Origin: JBDKTK01 sp039680225
GTDB taxonomy: Bacteria > Desulfobacterota > Syntrophia > Syntrophales > UBA4778
Direction: 5' to 3'
NCBI GenBank assembly: GCA_039680225.1
Contig: JBDKTK010000299.1
Location: 1 to 32,853, forward strand
DNA length: 32,853 nucleotides
Notes under the pieces: generated by a model
Database searches by the model: none
What the model saw: only the letters and a program-made list of their open reading frames with translations
Told to the model about the DNA's origin: nothing
Translations under genes and position numbers: made by a program
Shown: positions 8,141 through 17,954 of the stretch, piece after piece
Layout: each line of letters starts with the position of its first letter
Numbering within the stretch: the stretch's first letter is position 1

Positions 8141-8221
8141 AAGGGGGACGGTTCTATTTTTTGCGCTTTCCATAATTGTTTCCGGATCGCTTAAACGCAA
8201 AAAATACGACCGTCCCCAAAA
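8141..8221. repeat. Inverted-repeat element (REP/MITE-like)
   Basis: Two long arms face each other across about 30 bases: GGGGACGGTTCTATTTTTTG with CG (8144-8165) and CGCAAAAAATACGACCGTCC with CC (8196-8217). They pair with only two mismatches. The GGGACGGT...TTTTTTGCG layout resembles palindromes mobilised by REP-associated tyrosine transposases, but no transposase gene is in the window. It sits in the gap between the GNAT gene and the broken hydrolase. Confidence 0.7.
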
Positions 8222-8230
8222 ACATGCAAA

Positions 8231-8260
8231 CTCCCCCGCATCCCCTCCAGAGGGGGGACA
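8231..8260. repeat. Degenerate G/C-rich dispersed repeat, copy 1
   Basis: CTCCCCCGCATCCCCTCCAG followed by AGGGGGGACA. The reverse complement of the sequence at 11334-11364 reads nearly the same, so these are two copies of one element in opposite orientation. It lies directly after the inverted-repeat element and before the end of the GNAT gene. Confidence 0.5.
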
Positions 8261-8278
8261 TAGAGGTGAGGTTATCAT

Positions 8279-8698
8279 TCAGCCTTCGGGTATCCTCAAC
8301 ATCATCATCCGGGGGTCGTTCGGCGAGCGAAAGCCGTACTTCCTGTAAAGGCCCTGGGCATTCTTTGTCGCCAGCAGCCCGATAAGGTTTTTAAGCTCGG
8401 GAGAGTTCACGATGCATTCCATGAGCCATTTACCCAGGCCGCGGCCCCTGTAGCTCTCGACAATGAAAACATCGGAGAGCATATAGATCGTCGAAAGGTC
8501 GGAAACGATCCGGGCAAAACCGATTTGCCTTTCGCCGTGAAACAGGCCGAAGCACAGGGAGTTTTCAATCGATTTCCGGATTTCCTCATAATTCCTGCTC
8601 TTTGACTGATAGGAGCGCCGCAGGTAATTATAGACGAACTCGGGCGAAATCTCGCGTTTGTCCGTGCTGATCCTGAACTCGCTGAATTGCCATTCCAT
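8279..8698 (-). CDS. GNAT family N-acetyltransferase
   Basis: A 139-residue single-domain GNAT protein. The acetyl-CoA-binding motif A is plain: SDVFIVESYRGRGLGKWLMECIV, with the RGxGLG pyrophosphate loop. The C-terminal NAQGLYRKYGF segment is the usual motif B. The ISPEFVYNYLRRSYQSK region resembles small GNATs of unknown substrate. It begins 17 bases after the PNPOx-fold gene on the same strand without a strong ribosome site of its own, so coupled expression is likely. Acceptor substrate unknown. Confidence 0.87.
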   Translation of the reverse strand: MEWQFSEFRISTDKREISPEFVYNYLRRSYQSKSRNYEEIRKSIENSLCFGLFHGERQIGFARIVSDLSTIYMLSDVFIVESYRGRGLGKWLMECIVNSPELKNLIGLLATKNAQGLYRKYGFRSPNDPRMMMLRIPEG

Positions 8699-8715
8699 AA
8701 GCTGGACCGGACCGC

Positions 8716-9111
8716 CTATAGTGCGCTGCTTTCGCCGTGGAGCGGCCTGACCTCGTCCACTTTGAAAAAGACGAGACTTTTCGCCTGCGCCTGATACTTC
8801 TGCTCGCCGGGCGAATAAAGCTGTTTCATGATGTCGCTGATCTGTTTTTCGTCTTTTTCCTCTTTTACTTTTTTCAGGTACAGCCTCCGGCCTTTGTTCT
8901 CTTCCGCCGATTCAGTAAAAAGGTAAACGGCAAATGGATTGGCTTCAATGTTGTCGTAGGAGCGGGTTTCCGACATGATAAAGGCCACATGTTCCTCGTC
9001 CGGCATATAGGGCTTGGAATAGACCGCCGCGTCAACCCTTCCCGCCGTATCGGCTGTTGCGAGAACGCCGGTCCCTGAAGCTTTACCGAAATACTCCTGC
9101 AAAGAACCCAT
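8716..9111 (-). CDS. Pyridoxamine 5'-phosphate oxidase-fold (flavin-binding split barrel) protein
   Basis: A 131-residue protein beginning MGSLQEYFGKASGTGVLATADTAG, typical of small PNPOx-like split-barrel proteins (GVLATADxxGRVDAAVYSKPYM), with FIMSETRSYDNIEANPFAVYLF in the second half. These proteins usually bind FMN, F420 or haem as dimers; it is too short to be a true PdxH and the reaction is unknown. GAGGAGG precedes the ATG by five bases. First gene of a probable pair with the GNAT gene. Confidence 0.83.
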   Translation of the reverse strand: MGSLQEYFGKASGTGVLATADTAGRVDAAVYSKPYMPDEEHVAFIMSETRSYDNIEANPFAVYLFTESAEENKGRRLYLKKVKEEKDEKQISDIMKQLYSPGEQKYQAQAKSLVFFKVDEVRPLHGESSAL

Positions 9112-9216
9112 ATGTTCCTCCTCTTTGTTTATTTAAAATCCCCCGTACAGCAGGAATTCAGGACTGATTGAGGAGGGGAATTTCATAATATTATGCTGGC
9201 ATATTTTGAGAATAAT

Positions 9217-11319
<2,103 letters not shown>

Positions 11320-11333
11320 GAATTCCTCATATA

Positions 11334-11364
11334 TGTCCCCCTCCGGGAGGGGGTGCAGGGGGGA
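11334..11364. repeat. Degenerate G/C-rich dispersed repeat, copy 2
   Basis: Contains an 8-1-8 palindrome, CCCCCTCC-G-GGAGGGGG (11337-11353), followed by TGCAGGGGGGA. It is the reverse-oriented relative of 8231-8260 and fills much of the gap between the YyaL-like gene and the MBL-rhodanese gene. Confidence 0.5.
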
Positions 11365-11394
11365 TTAGAAAACCTTTTCTAACACAATATCAGA

Positions 11395-12753
11395 TCACTT
11401 CTCCACCGGGCATTTTTGTGATTTCCAGCCGGCCATCCCTCCCAGGATAACGGTGATGTCTTTCCACCCTGCGCGCTGGAGCAGGCTCGCGGCAATCGTC
11501 GAGCGCAGGCCGCTGCCGCAGAAGATATGGACGGGCCTGTCCCTCGGGATTTTGTCCAGGTTGCCCGGAAGCTGGGTGATGTGGATGTTCAACGCAGTGG
11601 GAATCCTCCCCTCCTTCCGGAGTTCATCTTCGCTGCGCACGTCCAGAATAAAAAAATCTTCGCCCCCGTCGATCCTGCCGCACAGGGACTGGACCGGCTC
11701 CATCCCGTTGGACGCGCTTTCCTCTCCCGCCATGTGCCACGCCAGCATGCCGCCGGAAAGCGAGCCGCCGATCCGGTCGTAGCCCATGCGCGCCAGCATT
11801 CTCACGACCTCGGCGGTCTTCTCGGTTTCGCCCACGAGAAATACGGGCCGGTCATAATCGATGAACCACCCCGCGAAACTGGGTATGCCGCCCATCCAGA
11901 TGGAAAGCGATCCGGGCACGTGCGCGGCACCGAAATCAAGTTCCAGCCGGCTGTCGAGGACGGTCCCCCTGGAGGATTGTTCCATAAATTTATCTGCGGA
12001 AAGCGGGGTCGGGACAGGCAGGTTGCTTAGAAGGGGCGGAAAGAGATTGAGCTCTTCCATCTTGCGGAAATAGGGCGGCACCTCTAATTCCTGGCCGTTG
12101 TTTTTTATAAAGTCCTCCCGCTGCGTGTGCCTGAGCTTGGGGTTGTACAGCCGCTCCATCCCGATGCTCGTCCAGACGCGGTCGGCTATGGACGCCGCGC
12201 AGACCGAGCCCGAGCCGTGCGCCGGGCAGACCACGACGTGATCCCCGAGAGGAATGATTTTGCTGAAGATGGAATCGTAAAGCAACCCCGTCATTTCCGG
12301 GATCCGCTCCTTCCCGGCGAGATCGGTCCTTCCCACATCCCCGGCAAACAGGGTGTCGCCGCTGAAGAGGACCCAGGGGTTCCCCTTCGAGTCATGGAGC
12401 AGGTAACTCATGTGCCCGGAAGTGTGCCCGGGTGTGTGGATGGCCTTGATCTTCAGCCGCCCGGCCTTCCACTCCCGCCCGTCCTCGACGGTTTTGCCGT
12501 ACCTGTATCCCAGCTCGGGCTCGGCATGCCATATCTCGGCTCCCGTCCGGGATGCAAGCTCGATGGAGCCGATGAGATAATCTTCGTTGCGATGGGTCTC
12601 GAGAATGTTGGTGATCCGGAAGCCTTCTTTCTCCGCGATGTCGATATACGGGTCGCAATCCCGGCGGGGGTCGATCACAATGGCTTCCTGCCTGTCGCCG
12701 ATCATGTAAGAATAGTGGGCAAGCCCTTCAGATTCGATGCGTTGAAAGATCAT
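11395..12753 (-). CDS. MBL-fold hydrolase fused to two rhodanese domains (persulfide dioxygenase-like)
   Basis: A 452-residue fusion. Residues 1-240 form a metallo-beta-lactamase fold. The usual THxHxDH motif reads THRNEDY (His54, Asn56, Asp58, Tyr59), while His110 (HTPGHTSGH) and Asp133 (FSGDTLF) are kept. In ETHE1-type persulfide dioxygenases the single iron is held by the first His of this motif, the later His and the Asp; all three equivalents are present, so iron binding is still plausible although a two-metal site is not. Residues about 255-355 are a rhodanese domain with no Cys in its loop (FLVGETEK); residues about 365-450 are a second with Cys412 (IFCGSGLRS). The likely role is oxidation or transfer of persulfide sulfur. 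GGAGG precedes the ATG, and the sulfurtransferase gene lies 36 bases upstream. Confidence 0.87.
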   Translation of the reverse strand: MIFQRIESEGLAHYSYMIGDRQEAIVIDPRRDCDPYIDIAEKEGFRITNILETHRNEDYLIGSIELASRTGAEIWHAEPELGYRYGKTVEDGREWKAGRLKIKAIHTPGHTSGHMSYLLHDSKGNPWVLFSGDTLFAGDVGRTDLAGKERIPEMTGLLYDSIFSKIIPLGDHVVVCPAHGSGSVCAASIADRVWTSIGMERLYNPKLRHTQREDFIKNNGQELEVPPYFRKMEELNLFPPLLSNLPVPTPLSADKFMEQSSRGTVLDSRLELDFGAAHVPGSLSIWMGGIPSFAGWFIDYDRPVFLVGETEKTAEVVRMLARMGYDRIGGSLSGGMLAWHMAGEESASNGMEPVQSLCGRIDGGEDFFILDVRSEDELRKEGRIPTALNIHITQLPGNLDKIPRDRPVHIFCGSGLRSTIAASLLQRAGWKDITVILGGMAGWKSQKCPVEK

Positions 12754-12766
12754 GAAACCTCCGGAA

Positions 12767-12791
12767 AATTTGAAATCTGGAATTTGAAATC
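12767..12791. repeat. AT-rich TTTGAAATCTG repeat, left copy
   Basis: AATTTGAAATCTGGAATTTG followed by AAATC, itself a near tandem of GAAATCTG/GAATTTGAAATC. A similar sequence lies at 14757-14787. The two copies bracket the sulfurtransferase and questin-oxidase-like genes. Confidence 0.5.
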
Positions 12792-13662
12792 ATCGGGGGC
12801 TCTGCCCCGTTACCGTCGGGTTATCGGGGTACGAGGCCCATTCCGTAAATGCGCCCTCATGGAGCTTCACCTTTTCAAATCCAAGATAGCACTTCAGAAG
12901 GAGAAATTCGTTGGTCGCCTCACGGCCCGTTCCGCACGAGCAGATGACTGTCTTGTCCGGGGTCACATTCCGGTCGGAAAGCTTTTTCATGATTTCATCC
13001 AGGGGCTTGAGCAGGGCCTTGTTATTGTCGTCCATCAGGCTTGCCCAGGGGAGGTTTACCGCCCCGGGAATGTGCCCGGGCTTGCTCCAGGGGCCCTGTC
13101 CCTCGTAGACGTCGGGCGGCCTGGCGTCCAGCAGGACGACATCGTCCCGGTCCTTCATGGCCTTGAATTCCTCGTATTCGACAAAAAAGTCCTTTTGCAC
13201 CCGCGCCTGGAAATCAGATGAAGGCAGGCTGGGATACTCCTTGGAGAGCGGACGCCCCTCGGCCTTCCATTTGTCCAACCCTCCGTCGAGCACATAAACA
13301 TTGCCGTGCCCGTAGCGGGCCAGGGTGTATGCCGTCATGGTCTGCTCGAGCCCGTCGCCCCAGCCCTTGTACGCCCCCTTGCCTGTATAAACGACAACCG
13401 GCAGATCGGGCCGTATCCCGGCGCACCTGAAGAGATTCTCCACGTCCTGCGGCTCGATCCAAAGTGTCGGCTGGTTCCCGTGATAATGCCTGTAAAGGCC
13501 CTCGTTAAGGTAGAACGCGCCGGGGATATGCTCCAGGACATAGTCGTGGATATTGGGCTGGACGTCGAGTATGGTTACCTCGCCGGAGCCGAGCCGCTCT
13601 TCCAGCCATTGAGTGGAGACCAGCTTTACCGGCCCCTTTCCGTATGGAGATTTTGCTGCCAT
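12790..13662 (-). CDS. Tandem-rhodanese sulfurtransferase (thiosulfate/3-mercaptopyruvate type)
   Basis: A 290-residue protein with two rhodanese domains. The first (about 15-130: STQWLEERLGSGEVTILDVQ, HIPGAFYLNEGLY, YVLDGGLDKWKAEG) lacks an active Cys; the second (about 150-285: VVLLDARPPDVYEG, GHIPGAVNLPW) has the six-residue active loop CGTGRE in VICSCGTGREATNEF. The GRE loop matches neither the classic CRKGVT of thiosulfate sulfurtransferase nor CGSGVT of mercaptopyruvate sulfurtransferase, so the sulfur donor is undecided. No signal peptide, so cytoplasmic. It begins three bases after the questin-oxidase-like gene, whose end supplies its GGAG site, and precedes the MBL-rhodanese gene by 36 bases; together these look like a sulfane-sulfur transfer and oxidation pair. 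Confidence 0.9.
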   Translation of the reverse strand: MAAKSPYGKGPVKLVSTQWLEERLGSGEVTILDVQPNIHDYVLEHIPGAFYLNEGLYRHYHGNQPTLWIEPQDVENLFRCAGIRPDLPVVVYTGKGAYKGWGDGLEQTMTAYTLARYGHGNVYVLDGGLDKWKAEGRPLSKEYPSLPSSDFQARVQKDFFVEYEEFKAMKDRDDVVLLDARPPDVYEGQGPWSKPGHIPGAVNLPWASLMDDNNKALLKPLDEIMKKLSDRNVTPDKTVICSCGTGREATNEFLLLKCYLGFEKVKLHEGAFTEWASYPDNPTVTGQSPR

Positions 13663-13665
13663 GCT

Positions 13666-14742
13666 TTACTGCTCCTTTCCGATGAACTTTGATATTTCCC
13701 CCAGCCTTTCGGTTGCGTCAAGTGCCGCCGCCAGATAGACAGGCTCGGGATTGAGAAAGTACTCCCTGAGGCATGCATCCGTGAATTTGATCGCATGCTC
13801 GTCGCCGGTTTCCACGGCCCTGTCGATCAGGGGGCCTATCCCCGCATCGACCTTGATGTACCCGGCTGTACCCGGGGCCTTGCCGAAAACGCAGTAGATT
13901 GCGGCAGCCCCCCTCCAGCCGCAATTCAGGATTTCCTGGACCGATTCGGGGCCCAGGAAGGGGATCAGGATGCGGACGGCTGCCAGCAGCGTCACGGTAT
14001 GGACCAGCACTATGCAACTCTTCGCGTCCCGGACGCTGGCAAGGTATGCCGCGCAGAATGCCTCTGTCATGGACGAAACGGCCCCCGGCAGGTTATCCGC
14101 ATTGATGCGCAGCATATTAACGGTCCTGGAAAACGGCTCGAAACCATCAAGGGCCTGGAGCTTCCTTGATATCAGCCCGAAGCGGAACTTCAGGTTTTCG
14201 GGGATCAGGGGCAAATTTTTCACGGCTTCGGCTGCGTTTGAATAATATCCGTTATTAGCCGGCAAGCCCGGCAGCTTTTGATACCGCGAGGCCCAGTATG
14301 CCAGGGCCCGGGCCAGTTCGGTTTTCCTCCGGGCCGTCCTTTTTCGGCACAGACTGCGGGCCGCATGGGCCGCGCGGATCAGGCCGTGACCGCCCCCTCC
14401 TATTGATCCCGGCGCGAGCAGCGGCGCCCACTTGCGGAGCGCCGCGGTCCAGCCCGATTTTCTGATTTGGTATTCGAAAAAGGAGACCCAGTCGCTGTTC
14501 CGGTCGAAATCGCCCAGGGCCTCGGGCCAGTTATTCTCATCGATGGGGGACTCGGGCGGCGGCTGAAGATAAAGCCTGTTCCTGTAAAAACTCACCCATG
14601 GCAGGATCTCTCCGGCGCGGCCCAGGTTATAAAATGCCTCGGCCGCCATGGAGGCGTGGTTGCACAGTCCCCCGCTGTATTCGGGAGCGGTGCCATCAAT
14701 TATATCCAGCGCTTTGTCCATGACCTCGTTGTTTTCAGGCAA
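13666..14742 (-). CDS. Questin oxidase-like family protein (DUF4243)
   Basis: The family is recognised from DGTAPEYSGGLCNHASMAAEAFYNLG at the N-terminus, the GGGGHGLIRAAHAARSL block in the middle and LVHTVTLLAAVRILIPFLG with the C-terminal WRGAAAIYCVFG region. Fungal members (questin oxidase) are cofactor-poor Baeyer-Villiger-type oxygenases; bacterial ones are uncharacterised, so no reaction is assigned. Conserved His residues in the NH, GHGL and VHTVT segments are visible. The start is uncertain: a TTG at 14742 has GGGAGG eight bases upstream and is chosen; an ATG at 14721 has GAGG only two bases away; the frame is open to a TTG at 14778, where it runs through the AT-rich repeat and is unlikely to be coding. 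The sulfurtransferase gene follows after three bases. Confidence 0.75.
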   Translation of the reverse strand: MPENNEVMDKALDIIDGTAPEYSGGLCNHASMAAEAFYNLGRAGEILPWVSFYRNRLYLQPPPESPIDENNWPEALGDFDRNSDWVSFFEYQIRKSGWTAALRKWAPLLAPGSIGGGGHGLIRAAHAARSLCRKRTARRKTELARALAYWASRYQKLPGLPANNGYYSNAAEAVKNLPLIPENLKFRFGLISRKLQALDGFEPFSRTVNMLRINADNLPGAVSSMTEAFCAAYLASVRDAKSCIVLVHTVTLLAAVRILIPFLGPESVQEILNCGWRGAAAIYCVFGKAPGTAGYIKVDAGIGPLIDRAVETGDEHAIKFTDACLREYFLNPEPVYLAAALDATERLGEISKFIGKEQ

Positions 14743-14756
14743 TTCCGAAGCCTCCC

Positions 14757-14787
14757 GATCTGAAATCTGAAATTTCAAATTTGGAAT
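14757..14787. repeat. AT-rich TTTGAAATCTG repeat, right copy
   Basis: GATCTGAAATCTGAAATTTC followed by AAATTTGGAAT shares TGAAATCTGnAATTT with 12767-12791 in the same orientation. It falls just upstream of the questin-oxidase-like gene start. Confidence 0.45.
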
Positions 14788-14838
14788 CTTTATTAATTTA
14801 GGCTCGTGTCCTCTTTTATTTCAAGGGGAAGAGAGAGA

Positions 14839-16299
14839 TCAGGAGTCGAAACCGCAGCTGCGGTGCCAGGTGCGGAAATCCCGTGAAATCATCCAGGCAG
14901 CCTCGTCAGGCCCCCAGCTTGCGGGCGCATAGCCGGCGGGGGCGAAACCGGGTTTTTCGGTTTGCTTCAACACGGGGTCTACTATCATCCAGGCGCGCTC
15001 GATTTCATCGCTGCGGGAGAAAAGCGACGCATCGCCCTGGAGGGCGTCGATGAGCAGCCGCTCGTAGGCGTCCGGGATGACATGTTCGCCGAAACGCTCG
15101 CAGAACTGGAAAGCCATGTTGACAGGTTCCGAGCGCATTCCCGTCCCGGGCACCTTGGCCTGGAAACCCAGGTGCACGCCTTCGCCCGGCTGGATGCAGA
15201 AGGAGATATGGTTCGGTTCGAGCGTTTCATGATCGGCAAAAAGCAGGTGCGGCACGCGCTTGAACTGCATTGTTATCTCGGTGGCCCTCCTGGCGAGGCG
15301 TTTGCCGGTGCTCAGGTAGAAGGGGACGCCCCGCCAGCGCCAGTTGTCGATATGAAGTTTGAGGGCGGCATAGGTCGGGGTAGCGGAGCCGGGTTTGACG
15401 CCGGGCTCCTCCCGGTATCCTGCATATTGGCCGAAGATCACATTGTCCGGCTGCACGGGCCGCACGGCCTGGAGGACCTTGACCTTCTCGTCGCGCAGCG
15501 TCCGGTCGTTGAGGATTGAAGGCGGCTCCATGGTCATCAGGGAGAACAGCTGGAGCAAATGGTTCTGCACCATGTCGCGGATCACGCCGTTTTCGTCGTA
15601 ATACGGCCCGCGCCGGCCGACCCCGAGCTCTTCGGCCACGAATATCTGGACGTTGTCCACGAGGTTGCGGTTCCAGATCGGTTCGAAGATCGCGTTGGCA
15701 AAGCGGAAAGTCAAAATATTCTGGACAGTTTCCTTGGCCAGGTAATGGTCGATCCGGAATACCTGGTTCTCGGTGAAGCACTCGCGCAGGACCTGGTTGA
15801 GAAGCCGCGCGCTTTCCAGGTCGCGCCCGAACGGTTTTTCGATTACGATGCGCTCCCAGCCCCTGCAGAGCCGGTTGAGGCCGGACACGTCCAGTTCACG
15901 TATTATCCCCGGGAACAGGGAAGGGGGAGTGGACAGGTAAAAGAGGCAGTTGCCTGCTGTTTCAGGGTCCATTTCGAGGAGCTTCGCGGATATCGCAGCG
16001 TATGTGCCCGCATCCTCGTAATCGCCCGCAATGTAAAATATGCGCGAGGCGAATTCCCGCCAACGGGAACAAATCTCGTCGTAATCCGGTTTGAGCCGCG
16101 CATATTCCTCCACCCCGGAGTAAAGGCGTTTGCGGAAATCCTTGTCGCTCATGGTTGTCCGGGCGATCCCGATCAGCCTTGTCGCCGGGGAGAGCAGGCC
16201 TTCGCAGTTAAGGCTGTGCAGGGCTGGTATCAGTTTCCTCTGGGTCAGGTCGCCTGACGCCCCGAAGATGACAATAGCCGCGGGGTCTGTGGCCGCCAT
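14839..16299 (-). CDS. zwf: Glucose-6-phosphate 1-dehydrogenase
   Basis: A 486-residue enzyme of normal length that oxidises glucose-6-phosphate to 6-phosphogluconolactone, first step of the oxidative pentose phosphate pathway. The coenzyme-binding loop is IVIFGASGDLTQRKLIPAL. The active-site signature reads RIDHYLAKETVQN; the Gly of the common DHYLGKE is Ala here, while the catalytic His-Tyr and Lys remain. ERIVIEKPFGRDLESA, FEPIWNRNLVDNVQI and GVIRDMVQNHLLQLF are all present. The start ATG lies three bases after the gnd stop, with GGAA close by, so it is the last gene of the glk-pgi-rpiA-rpe-gnd-zwf run. Confidence 0.96.
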   Translation of the reverse strand: MAATDPAAIVIFGASGDLTQRKLIPALHSLNCEGLLSPATRLIGIARTTMSDKDFRKRLYSGVEEYARLKPDYDEICSRWREFASRIFYIAGDYEDAGTYAAISAKLLEMDPETAGNCLFYLSTPPSLFPGIIRELDVSGLNRLCRGWERIVIEKPFGRDLESARLLNQVLRECFTENQVFRIDHYLAKETVQNILTFRFANAIFEPIWNRNLVDNVQIFVAEELGVGRRGPYYDENGVIRDMVQNHLLQLFSLMTMEPPSILNDRTLRDEKVKVLQAVRPVQPDNVIFGQYAGYREEPGVKPGSATPTYAALKLHIDNWRWRGVPFYLSTGKRLARRATEITMQFKRVPHLLFADHETLEPNHISFCIQPGEGVHLGFQAKVPGTGMRSEPVNMAFQFCERFGEHVIPDAYERLLIDALQGDASLFSRSDEIERAWMIVDPVLKQTEKPGFAPAGYAPASWGPDEAAWMISRDFRTWHRSCGFDS

Positions 16300-16302
16300 G
16301 GT

Positions 16303-17214
16303 TCATTCCTTTTTTATTTCGTGCCCCCCGAATTGGCTCCTCATAACGGCGAGAAGCCTGGCCGCAAAATCGTCCTCCTGCCGGCTCTCGATCCTCCTGA
16401 GCAGGGAGAGAGTTATGGCCGGGGCCGGGACGTCGCGTCCGATCGCGTCGAATACAGTCCAGCGCCCTTCGCCGGAATCGGAGACCCAGCCTTTGATACC
16501 CGCCAGGTCGCTGTCGCTCTCCAATGCGGCGGCGGTCAGGTCGAGGAGCCAGGAGCGGATCACGCTTCCGAACCTCCACGTCTCGGCCACTTTATGAAGG
16601 TCGAGATTGAATTCCGCGGCCGCCCTCAGGAGGCTGAACCCTTCCGCGTAGGCTTCCATCAGGCCGTACTCGATCCCGTTGTGGACCATTTTCGTGAAAT
16701 GGCCGGCGCCGCTCGGGCCCATATGCGCCCATCCCCTGTCGGGCGCCGGCGCGAGCGTTTCGAAGACGGGCTGCAGCATCTCCGCAAACTCCTTTTCGCC
16801 CCCGATGGAAAGGCAATAGCCTTCGGTAAGCCCCCAGATCCCGCCGCTCGTGCCCACATCGACAAAACCGATATCGCGCACACCGGCGGCGGCAGCGCGC
16901 CTCATTGAATCCCGGTAATGGGAGTTGCCTCCCTCGACGATGATGTCGCCGGGTGAGAGCATTTCTATCAATTGGCCGACATACTTTTGAGTGGCTGTCC
17001 CTGCAGTCAGCATCAGCCAGGCTATCCGGGGCCGGGGCAAGATGTCCATAATATCGCTGAGGCTCTCGAGGACGGAGATCCGGGGCTCTTCACCGGCAAG
17101 GCTTTGCGATTTTTCCGGGGAGCGGTTATATGCGAATACTTCGTGCCCGCCGCGCGCAAGGCGCAACGCCATGTTGTAGCCCATCCTGCCGAGGCCTGCT
17201 ATGGCCAGCTTCAT
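16303..17214 (-). CDS. gnd: 6-phosphogluconate dehydrogenase (decarboxylating), short form
   Basis: A 303-residue short-form 6-phosphogluconate dehydrogenase (long forms are about 470). It converts 6-phosphogluconate to ribulose-5-phosphate and CO2. The Rossmann motif GLGRMGYNMALRL is followed by YNRSPEK; an Asn-Arg-Ser-x-x-Lys at this place is the pattern that holds the NADP 2'-phosphate in long-form enzymes, so NADP preference is inferred. The substrate site has VEGGNSHYRDSMRR, the DVGTSGGIWGLTEGYCLSIGG signature, and catalytic Lys in HFTKMVHNGIEYGLMEAYAEG. AAGGAG precedes the ATG. It lies 56 bases after rpe and three before zwf. Confidence 0.94.
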   Translation of the reverse strand: MKLAIAGLGRMGYNMALRLARGGHEVFAYNRSPEKSQSLAGEEPRISVLESLSDIMDILPRPRIAWLMLTAGTATQKYVGQLIEMLSPGDIIVEGGNSHYRDSMRRAAAAGVRDIGFVDVGTSGGIWGLTEGYCLSIGGEKEFAEMLQPVFETLAPAPDRGWAHMGPSGAGHFTKMVHNGIEYGLMEAYAEGFSLLRAAAEFNLDLHKVAETWRFGSVIRSWLLDLTAAALESDSDLAGIKGWVSDSGEGRWTVFDAIGRDVPAPAITLSLLRRIESRQEDDFAARLLAVMRSQFGGHEIKKE

Positions 17215-17270
17215 GAAAAACTCCTTTTAACGGGCGGGTCTGAGATCGCCCCGGCAGAGTGAATATTAAA

Positions 17271-17954
17271 TCAGGAAATTTGAACGTGGATGTTGGAGTT
17301 TTCGCGCAGCAGTTTGATGTTTTCGGAAACGGATGAACCGCCCTTGTAGATTGAAGTCCCGGCTACCAGGATTTTTGCGCCCGCTTCGACGGCCAGCGGC
17401 GCGGTGATCCCGGTTATCCCGCCGTCCACCGCAATGGGCAGGTCCTGGCCGCGGTCTTTCAGGATCATTCGCAGGTACCTGATTTTTCGCAGCTGGCTCA
17501 TGATAAATTTCTGCCCGCCGAAACCCGGGTTTACTGTCATCACCTGGACCATGTCCACAATGTCGAGCAGTTCCTCGATCAGGCTCAGGGGTGTCCCGGG
17601 ATTGAGGGCTATGCCCGCCTCAACTCCGAGTTCTCTTATGGACTGGAGGGTGCGGTGGACCTGGGTGCATGCCTCCTGGTGGACGATGATCCTGCCCGCC
17701 CCGGCTTCCGCAAAACGGGGGATCAGCTGTTCCGGGTCGAAGACCATCAGGTGGGCATCGATCTTGATCTTTAAAATGCTGCTCAGCTTTTTCACCAGGT
17801 CGGGGCCGAACGAAATATTGGGCACGAACTTTCCGTCCATCACATCGACCTGGACCGCATCGGCCCCGCCTTCCTGGGCTTCCAGGGCCTGCTCGCCCAA
17901 CCGGGCCTGATCGGCGGAAAGTATGGAAGCCTCGATCAGGACATCCTTTTTCAT
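17271..17954 (-). CDS. rpe: Ribulose-phosphate 3-epimerase
   Basis: A 227-residue TIM barrel that interconverts ribulose-5-phosphate and xylulose-5-phosphate. Motifs: IEASILSADQARLGEQ (active Ser), VQVDVMDGKFVPNISFGP (metal-binding His replaced in the usual order by VDVMDG Asp; catalytic Asp), KIDAHLMV, VMTVNPGFGGQKFI and AVDGGITGITAPLAVEAGA with the phosphate-binding AGTSIY. The ATG overlaps the rpiA TGA by four bases (ATGA), and the rpiA tail encodes the GGAGG ribosome site four bases before it, so translation is coupled to rpiA. Confidence 0.95.
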   Translation of the reverse strand: MKKDVLIEASILSADQARLGEQALEAQEGGADAVQVDVMDGKFVPNISFGPDLVKKLSSILKIKIDAHLMVFDPEQLIPRFAEAGAGRIIVHQEACTQVHRTLQSIRELGVEAGIALNPGTPLSLIEELLDIVDMVQVMTVNPGFGGQKFIMSQLRKIRYLRMILKDRGQDLPIAVDGGITGITAPLAVEAGAKILVAGTSIYKGGSSVSENIKLLRENSNIHVQIS

